A stretch of 64,000 bases of DNA from Janibacter indicus (GTDB lineage Bacteria; Actinomycetota; Actinomycetes; Actinomycetales; Dermatophilaceae). Made by a program: the position numbers and the translations under genes. The stretch covers positions 155,237 to 219,236 of the forward strand of contig NZ_FWXN01000008.1 of the NCBI RefSeq assembly GCF_900176385.1. The letters run 5' to 3'. This document shows positions 19,660 through 28,369 of the stretch, one piece after another. Position 1 is the stretch's first letter. The number at the start of each line of letters is the position of its first letter. The notes below the pieces were generated by a model, which saw only the letters and a list, made by a program, of their open reading frames with translations, was not told where the DNA came from and did no database searches.

Positions 19660-20337
19660 TCAGCGCAGGGGGTTGTCGAGTTCGGACAGGCGCAGCAGAT
19701 GACAGGAGTCGGCGTCCTCGGGGCAGGCGAGGAAGATGGTGAACGCCACCGAGTGCTCGGATGAGACCGGATCGTCCTGCCAGATGCCTTCTCGGTGCCG
19801 GGTTCCCTCGATCGTGATCGCGGTGGCGCCCTCGGGGAGCTGGCCGGGCTGGGCTTGATCGACGGCCTCGGCCCAGGCTTCGGGGACGGCGGCGGTCTCG
19901 ATGCTCAGGTACTGGCTGGTGGAGTGCTTGCGCAGCTCGATCCACGCTTCCCGCGAGGGCAGGTAGGTCGAGATGTCGGAGGCCAGCCCGGCCTGCTCGT
20001 ACCCGGTCGGGTCGCCGACCTCGACGATCACTGAGCTGTAGTCCGCTGGCATCAGGCCATCGCCGGTATCCCAGGTGAACAGGGCTTCGGCCACCGACCG
20101 GGCGAAGCCTTCGGGGTCGTCGGTGGCGATGATGACCGGCAGTCGTGGCGTGAGCTTCTCGCTCGGCGGCGGGCCCACCGTTCGCTCCGACGGTGCCGGT
20201 GCCGGCGGGGTGTCGGTGTCGGGTGGGCCGATGAGCAGGCCGTAGACGCCGACGGCGATCAGCACGAGCAGGGCGATCCCGGCGATGATCCAGGCGACCA
20301 GCCGGCGGCGGGCGTGGGAGTCGTCAGTGGTGTTCAT
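19660..20337 (-). CDS. VirB8/TcpC-like bitopic membrane protein
   Basis: The 225-residue product has a short cytoplasmic N terminus and one membrane helix (residues about 13-33, LVAWIIAGIALLVLIAVGVY). A Pro-rich linker follows, then a globular outer domain with FARSVAEALFTWDTGDG and HSVAFTIFLACPEDADSCHLL. This topology and the NTF2-like helical start of the outer domain match the VirB8/TcpC group that scaffolds the mating channel. It lies 19 bases before the hydrolase gene. Assignment rests on topology, size and context. Confidence 0.65.
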   Translation of the reverse strand: MNTTDDSHARRRLVAWIIAGIALLVLIAVGVYGLLIGPPDTDTPPAPAPSERTVGPPPSEKLTPRLPVIIATDDPEGFARSVAEALFTWDTGDGLMPADYSSVIVEVGDPTGYEQAGLASDISTYLPSREAWIELRKHSTSQYLSIETAAVPEAWAEAVDQAQPGQLPEGATAITIEGTRHREGIWQDDPVSSEHSVAFTIFLACPEDADSCHLLRLSELDNPLR

Positions 20338-20377
20338 GACGCCCAGGTACGTGCGTGGCTCCCTGGGCCGGCCGGGC

Positions 20378-21415
20378 TCAGATGGCGTGCAGGTGCCCGC
20401 GTGCGGTGCGGGCCTGCTCGTCGCCGAGTGCCTCTCGTGCGGCACGCAGTTGCTCGGCGAAGTCGGCGGTGCCAGTGGCCACGCCCAGGAACATCTCGGC
20501 CTGCTCGTCGGTGAGCTCTGCGGCCAAGGTGGCTGGGTCGTAGTGGGTCCACCAGTCGGTCAGTTCCTCGAACGTCGTCAGGAAGGCCCGCACCGGCCAG
20601 CGGCCCGGCACGCTCTGCCGGGGCCGGCTGGGCTGCCCGCTACGGGGCCGCTTGGTCGCTTCGGCGGCTCGCACGCGGGCCAGGGCCTGCTTCGCCATCT
20701 CGTCCAGGTCGTCCTGGCGGCGCTCGGTGGCCTGACCGGCCAGGGAGCGCAGGCGCTCGTAGATCGGGTGGACGGGTGCGCCGGCCTCGATCTGTTCGAG
20801 CCCGGTCGCGGCCTCGGCCCGGACATGCTCGGCTGTGGCCGGGTCTTCGAGGAGCTGCTGGAGGAATCCGGTGCGCTCCAGTGTCGTGTAGGAGGCGCGG
20901 CCGGTGATCAGCCGGGCGGCCTGTTCGCGGGCGGTGCCCATCGCCCCGGCTGGAGCCTCCGCGGCGTCAGCCGGTGACGGTCCTGCCAAATTGGCAGGAC
21001 CGCCGTTTCCGGGCTGGTTGTCGCTGCTGAACTGTGTGGCCTTCTTCCGCCGGGCAGCGTCCTCGGCCATCAGCGTCTTGGTCTCGCGGTACAGCGCGGC
21101 GGCCTCGGTCTGGGTCAGCGCCTTGTGATGGTTGTTGTCGTCCTGCTCGGCCAGCAGGTGCCCGAGGCGGTCCGAGACGCCCGAGCGAATCCATACCCCG
21201 GTCGTGCGCCAGTTGAGCTTCTTGATCGCCGTGAGCCGGCGGTAGCCGCAGACCAGCACGCCCTGGGAGGTCAACGTCAGGGGCTGGAGCAGCCCGTGCC
21301 GGTCGATCGAGGAGGCCAGCGCGTCGATGTCGCCCAGGTCGGTGCGATGCCGGGTGCCCACGACAATCGCGTCGACGGCCCAGTCGAGCTCGATGTGTCC
21401 GTCACGCGAGCCCAT
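20378..21415 (-). CDS. ParB N-terminal-domain protein
   Basis: The 345-residue product begins with a ParB/Spo0J nuclease-type domain: VGTRHRTDLGDIDALASSID, HGLLQPLTLTSQGVLVCGYRR, RLTAIKKLNW. A helical DNA-binding-like middle follows (TQTEAAALYRETKTLMAEDA). The rest, rich in Arg, Ala and Glu, is not recognised. ParB-like proteins bind element DNA for partition or control. No ParA gene is next to it, so a regulatory or replication role is possible. Its ATG overlaps the end of the upstream gene by 14 bases. Confidence 0.8.
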   Translation of the reverse strand: MGSRDGHIELDWAVDAIVVGTRHRTDLGDIDALASSIDRHGLLQPLTLTSQGVLVCGYRRLTAIKKLNWRTTGVWIRSGVSDRLGHLLAEQDDNNHHKALTQTEAAALYRETKTLMAEDAARRKKATQFSSDNQPGNGGPANLAGPSPADAAEAPAGAMGTAREQAARLITGRASYTTLERTGFLQQLLEDPATAEHVRAEAATGLEQIEAGAPVHPIYERLRSLAGQATERRQDDLDEMAKQALARVRAAEATKRPRSGQPSRPRQSVPGRWPVRAFLTTFEELTDWWTHYDPATLAAELTDEQAEMFLGVATGTADFAEQLRAAREALGDEQARTARGHLHAI

Positions 21416-22277
21416 CGCGCCACCTCAGACTCGGTGCGGCCACGCTGATCGTGAGCACCAGGTCGTCATCGAGCAGCAGCATCGACAGGTTCTCGCCGAT
21501 CACCAGCCGCAGCAGAAGGCCCTTGCCCTGGCTGGTGGCCGCATAGGCCGGGTTCGGGTGTCCCAGCAGCGTCTTGATCACCGACAGCCAGGACCACGCC
21601 GACAAGTCCAGAAGAGCACGGGAGTACTTGTCACGGCGCAGCGCCTCGAACGCGCTCTTGCGCGATCCGATTCGTGCCAGCTCGGAGCTGACGTGCTCCA
21701 CGGCAGCACGCGCCGTGTCCGGCGGCCAGCCCAACATGGCGAACAGCGCGATCGCGTCTTCGACGGCGCTGGTCGCCGAGGTGTACGCCCGAATCGTGGC
21801 CTCGCCGCCGTAGTGCAGCGTCACCGGATCGGTGGGATAGGGGTCGGTGACCTGGAACTCGGGACGATAGTCCGTCAGCGGGTTCTCCCGGTCCGAGATG
21901 CGTTCGGCGTCGTGGAAGCGCGAGAACGTCGGGCGGCGAGCCTGATGCACCGAGCACAGCAGCCCGGCGGCGCGTTCCTCGGCGATGCAGGTGATCCGCA
22001 CCGCGTGCGTGATCACGCCCCACGGATCGCACGCGGTGCGGGCGGCCTTGCTGCGCATCACGTCGAACGCCGCCGATGCGGCCTCCCACTTGTCCAGCCC
22101 GTGCTTGTGGGCCAGGGCCGCGTACTTCTCGGCGGCGTACTCCATCAGCTCGGCAGCGACAGGGTCCGATTGCCAAGCGCCGGCCTCGCCCTCGTGCAGC
22201 CGGATGAGCAGGCGACGGAGCCCTTCGCTGGTGGTGTAGTCCTCCGGCTCGCCGGTTCGTGTGGTGTGTGTGGTCAT
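21402..22277 (-). CDS. Hypothetical protein of the replication/transfer module
   Basis: The 291-residue product starts at ATG 22277 behind AGGAGG. It is soluble and helical, with segments WEAASAAFDVMRSKAARTAC, DPWGVITHAVRITCIAEERA and a beta-rich C terminus (LLRLVIGENLSMLLLDDDLV). I do not recognise the family. It overlaps the ParB-like gene by 14 bases, so the two are coupled. A sigma-factor-like role could be imagined from the helical N-terminal half, but I see no clear match. Confidence 0.65.
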   Translation of the reverse strand: MTTHTTRTGEPEDYTTSEGLRRLLIRLHEGEAGAWQSDPVAAELMEYAAEKYAALAHKHGLDKWEAASAAFDVMRSKAARTACDPWGVITHAVRITCIAEERAAGLLCSVHQARRPTFSRFHDAERISDRENPLTDYRPEFQVTDPYPTDPVTLHYGGEATIRAYTSATSAVEDAIALFAMLGWPPDTARAAVEHVSSELARIGSRKSAFEALRRDKYSRALLDLSAWSWLSVIKTLLGHPNPAYAATSQGKGLLLRLVIGENLSMLLLDDDLVLTISVAAPSLRWRDGLA

Positions 22278-22365
22278 GATCGCGGCACCTCCTGGGAGGC
22301 AGGTGCGCACGAGGGCCCTCAGCGGGCGCTCGGGGATGGTTAGTCTTCGCATGGCCGGTCACCGC

Positions 22366-22791
22366 CTACGACCTTCCGACCGCGTCGCGCGTGGCCGCCC
22401 GGTGGGCGTGGCCGCGTCCGAACGCCTGGATCGGTGGCAGCTGCTTGGCTCGCTCGCCCACCCGGTGAAGTCCCCGGATCATCGGTGCGCGGGCCTTACG
22501 GGCCAGCTCGGTCTGGAAGTCGATCCCGCGTCCGGCCATTGTGGCCGAGCCGCGAGCGATCAGATCGGTGGGACGGACCCACTCCAGTCCGCGCCGTGCG
22601 TTCCGTGGCGACCCGCCCACGGCGGCGGTTCGGTTCTGGTCGACGTCGGCGGCCTGCACCGCCTCGGGTGTGCCGGGAGCAGGCGAGGAGTCCGGCTGCT
22701 TCGGACTCGGATCGACCCGATGACGAGTGCTCGGGCCCTGGCGAAGCGCATGCCGTGGGCTCAGGTGCTGGGGATGGGTGTCGGGGTTCAT
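22366..22791 (-). CDS. Hypothetical basic protein
   Basis: The 141-residue product is strongly basic and rich in Arg, Pro and His. The N-terminal 60 residues are low-complexity; the part near residues 70-125 (LEWVRPTDLIARGSATMAGR, RKARAPMIRGLHRVGERAKQ) looks folded. Its ATG overlaps the stop of the DUF2637 gene (ATGA), which supports a real gene. No family recognised; nucleic-acid binding is a guess from charge. Confidence 0.5.
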   Translation of the reverse strand: MNPDTHPQHLSPRHALRQGPSTRHRVDPSPKQPDSSPAPGTPEAVQAADVDQNRTAAVGGSPRNARRGLEWVRPTDLIARGSATMAGRGIDFQTELARKARAPMIRGLHRVGERAKQLPPIQAFGRGHAHRAATRDAVGRS

Positions 22792-23549
22792 GATGGGTCC
22801 TCCTGGGTGTTCTCGTCGGTTTCCGGATGGTCTGCGTCGGCGGCGGTGAACCAGCGGCCGATGGTGCTGGGGTGGACGGCGAGCTCGGCGGCGATCTGTT
22901 TGTTCGACCAGCCCTTCTCCCGCAGTCGTGCCGCTCGGAGACGACGAGGCGCAGGCTCGCCCTGCGCCGAGGGCTCGTCCACCACGAGAGCAAGGCCCGC
23001 CGGTGCGGGGTCAACAGGCCTCGTCGGCGGCTCCGGCGGCGACTCGCGCTCGGCCCGCGGTGGTCGGGTTATCAGGGCGTGCGCGTCCTGAGCTGGGTTC
23101 AGAGCTTCGGCATCGGTGCCGGGCTCTCGTTGGCCGGTGGCGCGGGAGAAGCGCATGAGCACGACCAGCAGGTGTGTGGTGGCGACCTCGACCAGGGGTG
23201 GGACGGCCGAGACCAGCGCCGCGAGGAGACCGGGCACGCTCGTGTCGGCGGCGAGGATCGCGTGCGTGGCGTTGGCTGCGACCGACACCAGGGCTCCGGC
23301 GATCAGCAGTGCCCAGGCGTACCAGGCCGTCGTGTGCCCGTCGAGGGCGACGACGGCGACCGTGGCCACCACGATCAGACCATCGACGAGCATGGGCCAC
23401 AGCCACGCCTGGCCGGCCGCGATGCCCGAGCGCTGCGCCAGATCGGCCAATGCGGTGTAGGACAACCAGAACGCGCCGGTCGCGATGACGACGTTGCCGA
23501 CCGCGGCGGCTGCCACGGCGGATCGCCGGCCCTTCACGCCCTCGGCCAT
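22788..23549 (-). CDS. DUF2637 membrane protein with C-terminal helix-turn-helix
   Basis: The 253-residue product has four hydrophobic segments in its first 140 residues, including VGNVVIATGAFWLSYTALAD and MLVDGLIVVATVAVVALDG, the pattern of the DUF2637 family. This family is common on actinobacterial conjugative plasmids and ICEs (spread-gene relatives). After a Pro-rich linker, residues about 205-240 (RLREKGWSNKQIAAELAVHP, STIGRWF) form a helix-turn-helix. A membrane-tethered DNA-binding role is inferred. The stop of the upstream gene overlaps its start (GTGATG). Confidence 0.78.
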   Translation of the reverse strand: MAEGVKGRRSAVAAAAVGNVVIATGAFWLSYTALADLAQRSGIAAGQAWLWPMLVDGLIVVATVAVVALDGHTTAWYAWALLIAGALVSVAANATHAILAADTSVPGLLAALVSAVPPLVEVATTHLLVVLMRFSRATGQREPGTDAEALNPAQDAHALITRPPRAERESPPEPPTRPVDPAPAGLALVVDEPSAQGEPAPRRLRAARLREKGWSNKQIAAELAVHPSTIGRWFTAADADHPETDENTQEDPS

Positions 23550-24487
23550 CACAGACCCCGTGGCGATGTCGGAGCCCGCGAGGCCGCCACACGGCAACGA
23601 TCCACGGTCGGTGGGCCTGTCGACTGCTCGGTCCGAGTCGTCGGGGTGGTGGCGTGGACGCGGTGGTAGGCGTTGACGACGATGCGGCCGATCTCGCGGG
23701 CATCGAAATCTGGTTGCTCGGTGGCCTCGGTCAACGTGCCGGCCGCAACAGAGGGGTCCACGCCGTTCTCGGCCATCTTGCACGCGGCCCAGAACACACC
23801 TGAGTTGCGTTGCCCCTCGGGTACCCGAGCAGCCCAGCCGGCCAGCCGTCCCGCTGCCTCGCTCGGATTGGCCGCAAGCCCTGCGGGACGGGGCCGCGGC
23901 GGTGGCTTCGGATCGAGGAAGTCACGCAGGGCTTGGGCATCCACCGTCGAGACCCGGCCGGGATTGATCCTCTCGACCCGATAGACCGCCTCGGTGCCAC
24001 CGACGGCACGTCGCGAGGGCGGGACGATGATGTAGCCGCCATCACCGCGAAAGTCGATCGCTGCCCGCCCCGCCTGCCACGAGCGCTGCTCCACGCCCTC
24101 GGTGGCCGGGAAGTACAGATGCAGGCCGCCCGAGGCAGAACGTGCGGCCAGCCCCCACCCCGACACCAGTCCGGCCCGGTCGGCGCGGTTGAGCGCGTCG
24201 TAGCCGTTGACAGGGCCATGGACATCAACGTCCACGACCACCGCCCCCGAGGCGGCACCCGTGGGCATCCCGATGTTCGCGGCCGGGAAACGGTGCCACC
24301 AGGCCTGCACCTGGGCCAGATCCGTGGTCGCGTTCTTGAACCCCTGCCCGGTGACGGGCTGCTTGCCGCCCGGTGCGCACGGGAACACCGGCACCCCGGC
24401 GCGAGCGAAGATGACGGCTGCCTCCGGTAGCGGCGTCGTCGCATCGATCTGCTGCACCGCCCAGATGAATCCTCGCCGGCTGGCCAT
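23549..24487 (-). CDS. Bifunctional DNA primase/polymerase (Prim-Pol), N-terminal type
   Basis: The 312-residue product has the Prim-Pol fold: FARAGVPVFPCAPGGKQPVT, WHRFPAANIGMPTGAASGAV, the metal-binding VVDVDVHG and SASGGLHLYF, and FRGDGGYIIVPPS. These primases start or extend DNA synthesis on the transferred single strand or during element replication. No helicase domain is fused; the last 100 residues are helical and end in a Thr/Arg-rich tail. It starts on a TGATG overlap with ardC. Confidence 0.88.
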   Translation of the reverse strand: MASRRGFIWAVQQIDATTPLPEAAVIFARAGVPVFPCAPGGKQPVTGQGFKNATTDLAQVQAWWHRFPAANIGMPTGAASGAVVVDVDVHGPVNGYDALNRADRAGLVSGWGLAARSASGGLHLYFPATEGVEQRSWQAGRAAIDFRGDGGYIIVPPSRRAVGGTEAVYRVERINPGRVSTVDAQALRDFLDPKPPPRPRPAGLAANPSEAAGRLAGWAARVPEGQRNSGVFWAACKMAENGVDPSVAAGTLTEATEQPDFDAREIGRIVVNAYHRVHATTPTTRTEQSTGPPTVDRCRVAASRAPTSPRGL

Positions 24488-25575
24488 CACAGCCTCCGCT
24501 CCGGCCGGGCTGTCGAGGCCGGGCGTCTCGCCGTATCGGGCCCTGCACTCTGCTGGGGTGTCCGCTCGCGGCCCGCGCTGGTGCGAGCTGGGCCGTCCTT
24601 GGCCAGACCGGGTGGGGTGCCGTCGGGCAGTCGAACAGTGTCGAGACCATCGAGGATGTCGATCGCTACCCGACGTACCCGCTCCCCGGTGGCCTTGACG
24701 ACTTCGACCGGCTCTGTGCCATCGACCGTTGCCGCCCACCCCGACACGTACGGGATCGTGTAGTCGCTGGTGTCCATTCCATGAGCGGCGCCGACCATGA
24801 GCGCGACGGACTCGGCTTCGACCTCCGCGATCCCACGATGCTGGCGAGCCTCCTCCTGGTCGGGGCTGTGCATCAGCACATGCCCGAGCTCATGAGCCAG
24901 CGTCTTGACCTGGGAGGCGGCGTCCATGTTCTCCCGCACCGCAACCGATCGGTCGGTGAAGTTGGTCCGTCCGTTCGCGCCGTCGATCATGCCCTCATGC
25001 GGCACACGCATCAGCTCATACCCGGCGGCCTGCACCTGCCCGGCCAGTCCCTCCCACAACCCCTCGGGCGCTTCGCCTTGCAGCAGCGTCGGTTCCGGTG
25101 CCTTGGGTATCGGGTCGCCGCCGGTCTGGGCGACATCGAAGACCCGCGCGGGGACCACACCGACCATGCGTGTGCGGACGGCCTCGCCGGGCTTGGGCTT
25201 CTCATACCGGCCCAGGCGCCGCCAGGAGTCAGGGTCCTTCGGTGTCGCCGTGGCGAACCGTGCCTTGAACGGAGCGAGGATACCGTAGTGCTTCTGGCCT
25301 TTGAGGATGTGCCGACCCATCTTCTGCCACTGCCCGGCGCCGGCCACATAGGTCGGGAACGGCGAGGCCACTTTCCCGGCCGCATAGTTCGCCTCGTGCT
25401 GTTTCCAGATGAGAAGCGTGTTGTTGAACGACCGTGACCGGAACCGGGCGGCGAACCTCAGCGCGTCGGCCCAGTCCTCGCCCGTGATGAGCTGCTCGAC
25501 CGCGCCGGTCAGCGTCTCGTGGAGCTCATCGAGCCTCGCTTCCCGCTTCTGGCGGGCCTCTTCCCTCGTCGCCAT
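24487..25575 (-). CDS. ardC: ArdC-type antirestriction protein with ImmA/IrrE-like metallopeptidase
   Basis: The 362-residue product has an N-terminal ArdC ssDNA-binding domain (about residues 10-145: FNNTLLIWKQHEANY, VAGAGQWQKMGRHILKGQK, ILAPFKAR). A zinc-peptidase-like domain follows, with HELGH at residues 228-232 and a downstream IAEVEAESVALMV glutamate helix. ArdC proteins protect incoming single-stranded DNA from host restriction. The Ser/Arg-rich tail is not conserved. The ATG at 25575 has a GAGGAGG site and is the first gene of the minus-strand transfer operon. Confidence 0.88.
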   Translation of the reverse strand: MATREEARQKREARLDELHETLTGAVEQLITGEDWADALRFAARFRSRSFNNTLLIWKQHEANYAAGKVASPFPTYVAGAGQWQKMGRHILKGQKHYGILAPFKARFATATPKDPDSWRRLGRYEKPKPGEAVRTRMVGVVPARVFDVAQTGGDPIPKAPEPTLLQGEAPEGLWEGLAGQVQAAGYELMRVPHEGMIDGANGRTNFTDRSVAVRENMDAASQVKTLAHELGHVLMHSPDQEEARQHRGIAEVEAESVALMVGAAHGMDTSDYTIPYVSGWAATVDGTEPVEVVKATGERVRRVAIDILDGLDTVRLPDGTPPGLAKDGPARTSAGRERTPQQSAGPDTARRPASTARPERRL

Positions 25576-25821
25576 CGTCCGGCCTCCTCTCGGCAGGCCA
25601 CCGCGTAGAAGCGGCAGACCCTGCACCAGCGAGGTGCGCCAGGCGCATCCGGCGAGTCAGACGGTCAGCGAACGACAGGATCGGTATGTTGGCCATCAGG
25701 AACGCGGCGGCACCTGACGTGGACTCACTGGACTACCAGCGACGGCTCTCCTACTGGGCGAGCGGAGGTCAAGTACGGTCGGACGCCGGACGAAGTGATG
25801 ATTTCCCGGACGCGACTGCCC

Positions 25822-26799
25822 CTACAGCGGGCGTTCTTCACCAACGGGGCGCATGGCCCGATAGCGGCTCGGGCTGAGCCCGATGTGCTCGATGAACGCC
25901 TCCGTCGCCCGCGACCGGCTCGACCACCCGACCCGCCGGCCGACGCGGGCAACGGGGAGATCGGTTTCGCGCAGCAGCCGGGCCATCTCCTGAACACGCA
26001 GCATCGTCAGATAGGCGATCGGGGTCTTCCCGAACGCCTCAGCGAACACGCGAGTCAGCTGCTGCGGGGACAACCGCACAGTCTCGGCCAGCTCACCAAG
26101 CGTCCATGGATGTGCGATGTTCTCGTGGAGAGCTTCACGAGCGAGCAGCGATTCACGACGCAGTGGAGCAAACCGACGACTGCGCGGCAGCACCGGACGC
26201 GAGCGCGCCCGCTGCAACGGTGTCAGCCTCACAGGCGAGACGCGGATGAATGGTCCGAGCACATCCATGACGGCGAACCAGAGTGCCTGGAGTCGATTGA
26301 ATCTCTCTCGGAATTGCTCCTCAACGCTGAGGGCCACCATCTCGTCCAGCCACGGCACAACCATCCCGGCCCGATCTCTGCCGAGCCGCAGGATCTGCGC
26401 AGGTTCAGAGTAGACCTTCTCCGCGAAGCTGGGCGCTTCAAGCCGGTCATGCAGCACCGCAGAGTGCTGCCAGAAGAACTGATCGAGAGCGAAATCGGTA
26501 TCGACGTAGATCGAGGTGAACGTGACGAGTTCTTCGGGCTCGCTGCTGAACAGCACGTTCGGGCCAAGGAGAATTGCGTCACCGACGTTGACTGCCTGAC
26601 GACCGAACTCGCTGAACATGATCGCCGATCCCGATCGGATGAACACGATCTTGAGGCAGTCGTAGACCATCGGACCGACAGGCCTATGCATCGTGCGTGT
26701 GTCCGCGACCAGAGGGATATGCCAATGCGCAGCACAGGAGCCGCTAACTGTCTCCGGCGTAACTGCGCACTCCAGCTGGGATTCGTCTGATCCACTCAC
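25822..26799 (-). CDS. AraC-family transcriptional regulator
   Basis: The 325-residue product has a cupin-like sensing domain (GSAIMFSEFGRQAVNVGDAI, LLGPNVLFSSEPEELV). A C-terminal AraC double helix-turn-helix follows: HPWTLGELAETVRLSPQQLT, RVFAEAFGKTPIAYLTMLRV, a second helix pair VGWSSRSRATEAF and GLSPSRYR. The usual Phe-Ser of the second recognition region is altered. It stands alone at the junction of transfer genes and metal cargo. Its GC content is a little lower than its neighbours. The target genes are unknown. A GTG at 26799 is the likely start; the track of open codons allows TTG at 26802. Confidence 0.85.
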   Translation of the reverse strand: MSGSDESQLECAVTPETVSGSCAAHWHIPLVADTRTMHRPVGPMVYDCLKIVFIRSGSAIMFSEFGRQAVNVGDAILLGPNVLFSSEPEELVTFTSIYVDTDFALDQFFWQHSAVLHDRLEAPSFAEKVYSEPAQILRLGRDRAGMVVPWLDEMVALSVEEQFRERFNRLQALWFAVMDVLGPFIRVSPVRLTPLQRARSRPVLPRSRRFAPLRRESLLAREALHENIAHPWTLGELAETVRLSPQQLTRVFAEAFGKTPIAYLTMLRVQEMARLLRETDLPVARVGRRVGWSSRSRATEAFIEHIGLSPSRYRAMRPVGEERPL

Positions 26800-27096
26800 C
26801 AATCTCGAACGCCTGCGAATCGAGTTGGCACGGCCGGCTTCGTACCATGAGCACCAGCGACTGATCGGCGTTTGGTGGGTGTCCGGCCCGTACCGGTCGT
26901 CACTGCCTTCGCCGACGCGGCAAGGCAGTCCACGGTTCTCATAAGGCCGGGGCTCACTACTCTCCGACGCGCAGCGACACCGCCCAGCGGGTCGCCCCGC
27001 AGCATCGTTGCGCCACGAGGCTCACCTCGGACGCTCCAACCATTGCCCGCAGCACATCTGCGATGCGGCTCACACGATCGCCTCCCTTCTTGCGGA
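26800..27096. other. Intergenic region before the copper cluster
   Basis: About 300 bases without a credible gene. Short frames here have no ribosome site and no recognisable protein. It probably holds the promoter of the AraC-family gene on its left side; I see no clear hexamers or repeats in it. Confidence 0.5.
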
Positions 27097-27113
27097 ATAC
27101 CTGCCAGGGGTAT
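27097..27113 (+). promoter_or_regulatory. CsoR-type operator 1 upstream of copZ
   Basis: The imperfect palindrome ATACCTGCCAGGGGTAT has arms ATACC and GGGGTAT around a short centre, matching copper-sensing CsoR operator architecture. It lies 75 bases upstream of the copZ start. Confidence 0.6.
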
Positions 27114-27122
27114 ACCGTTGAC

Positions 27123-27150
27123 TTGTACACGTACCCGGTAGGGGTACTAC
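27123..27150 (+). promoter_or_regulatory. copZ promoter with CsoR-type operator 2
   Basis: The palindrome GTACCCGGTAGGGGTAC at 27131-27147 sits between a TTGTAC box (27123-27128) and a TACTAC box (27145-27150), which are 16 bases apart. A repressor bound here would block RNA polymerase, which fits CsoR action. A GAAGGAGG ribosome site follows at 27157. Confidence 0.65.
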
Positions 27151-27171
27151 TGCATAGAAGGAGGATACCTG

Positions 27172-27381
27172 ATGGCTTCGAACGATTACCAGGTGACGGG
27201 CATGACCTGCGGGCACTGCGAGATGTCGATCCGCGAGGAGGTCGGCGAGATCCCCGGCGTCCAGGACATCCAGGTCAGCGCGCAGACCGGCAAGCTCAAC
27301 GTCACCTCCGAGGGCGAGATCGACGATGCCAAGGTCCTCGCGGCGGTCGAGGAGGCCGGCTACTCGGCGGTGCGCGTCTGA
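27172..27381 (+). CDS. copZ: Copper chaperone, CopZ-like
   Basis: The 69-residue product is a single HMA domain with the Cu(I)-binding motif GMTCGHC at residues 10-16 and the usual beta-alpha-beta segments (NVTSEGEIDDAKVLAAVEEA). It carries Cu(I) in the cytoplasm and hands it to the CopA ATPase encoded downstream. It is first in its operon, behind two CsoR-type operators, and its stop codon overlaps the next start (TGATG). Confidence 0.93.
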   Translation: MASNDYQVTGMTCGHCEMSIREEVGEIPGVQDIQVSAQTGKLNVTSEGEIDDAKVLAAVEEAGYSAVRV

Positions 27382-28322
27382 TGAAGGCCGGAGGACGGCT
27401 CGCGCTCTACGGGGCCGGGTTGGTGGTGGCGTTCGGCGGGGCCTTCGGCCTCGCCGGCGCCGTCATTCCCGACAGCTTCGTAGCAGCATGGGCAGAAGGA
27501 AGTGACGTGAACACACACGGTGAAGGGCACGGCGGCGCTGCGCAGGAAACTGCGGAGCCCGCTCTGAACGGGGTCTCCGCAAGCGCGGACGGCTTCGTGC
27601 TCTCCCCGGTCCAGGCTCCCACGGCTGCAGGCGAGGATGGAAAGCTGAGCTTCCAGATCCTCGACGAGTCTGGCGAAGCGGTGACCGAGTACACCACCGC
27701 ACACGAGAAGGACCTGCATCTGATCGCCGTTCGCACCGATGGTACCGGTTTCCAGCACGTGCACCCCGAACTCGACACGAGCACAGGCACTTGGTCGGTG
27801 CCGTGGACCTGGGACGAAGCCGGCACCTACCGCGTGTACGCCGACTTCACACCCGCGGGCGAGGGAGCCGAAGGCATCACCCTGACTCGCGCCGTCGAGG
27901 TGGCGGGCGACTTCACCCCCGTCGAGACCGAGGCTCAGATCACCGACGAGGTCGACGGATACACCGTCTCCCTGAACGGCGACCTCACTGCGGGCACCTC
28001 AAGCGAGCTCACCATCTCGGTCGAGCGCGACGGGGAGCCGGTGACCACGCTGGAGCCCTACCTGGGCGCGTTCGGTCACCTGGTGGCGCTGCGCGAAGGC
28101 GACCTCGCCTACCTGCACGTCCACGCCGAGGGCGACGAGCCCCAGGCCGGGGACACGGCCGGACCCGAGATCGGATTCGCAGCGGAGGCCCCGACCGCCG
28201 ACCGCTACCTGCTCTACCTGGACTTCCAGGTCGACGGGCAGGTGCACACCGCCGAGTTCGTGATCGACGCCAAGCATGGTGACGGCTCGCAGACAGACGA
28301 TTCGCATACCGACGGCCACTGA
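27381..28322 (+). CDS. Secreted or membrane-anchored, His-rich copper-cluster protein
   Basis: The 313-residue product has an N-terminal hydrophobic segment (residues about 8-30), so it is exported and probably anchored. Two similar beta-rich domains follow. The first holds [20 protein letters not shown] and [15 protein letters not shown]; the second holds [27 protein letters not shown] and [19 protein letters not shown]. The paired HxH motifs (HVHPE, HVHAE) look suited to copper. It resembles proteins with FixH/YtkA-like beta-sandwich domains often found next to CopA. A role in binding Cu outside the membrane is inferred. It ends in an acidic His-rich tail. Confidence 0.7.
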   Translation: MKAGGRLALYGAGLVVAFGGAFGLAGAVIPDSFVAAWAEGSDVNTHGEGHGGAAQETAEPALNGVSASADGFVLSPVQAPTAAGEDGKLSFQILDESGEAVTEYTTAHEKDLHLIAVRTDGTGFQHVHPELDTSTGTWSVPWTWDEAGTYRVYADFTPAGEGAEGITLTRAVEVAGDFTPVETEAQITDEVDGYTVSLNGDLTAGTSSELTISVERDGEPVTTLEPYLGAFGHLVALREGDLAYLHVHAEGDEPQAGDTAGPEIGFAAEAPTADRYLLYLDFQVDGQVHTAEFVIDAKHGDGSQTDDSHTDGH

Positions 28323-28369
28323 CCCGCAGGGACTGGCGTCGCACGAGAGCTGAAGAGAGAAGGAAGAGG

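Noticed and set aside
25686..25877. Plus-strand frame of 63 codons between ardC and the AraC-family gene
   Set aside because: No ribosome site, no recognisable sequence, and it runs antisense into the AraC-family gene.
26796..27005. Minus-strand frame of 69 codons upstream of the AraC-family gene
   Set aside because: It overlaps the AraC-family start, has no ribosome site and no similarity I recognise.
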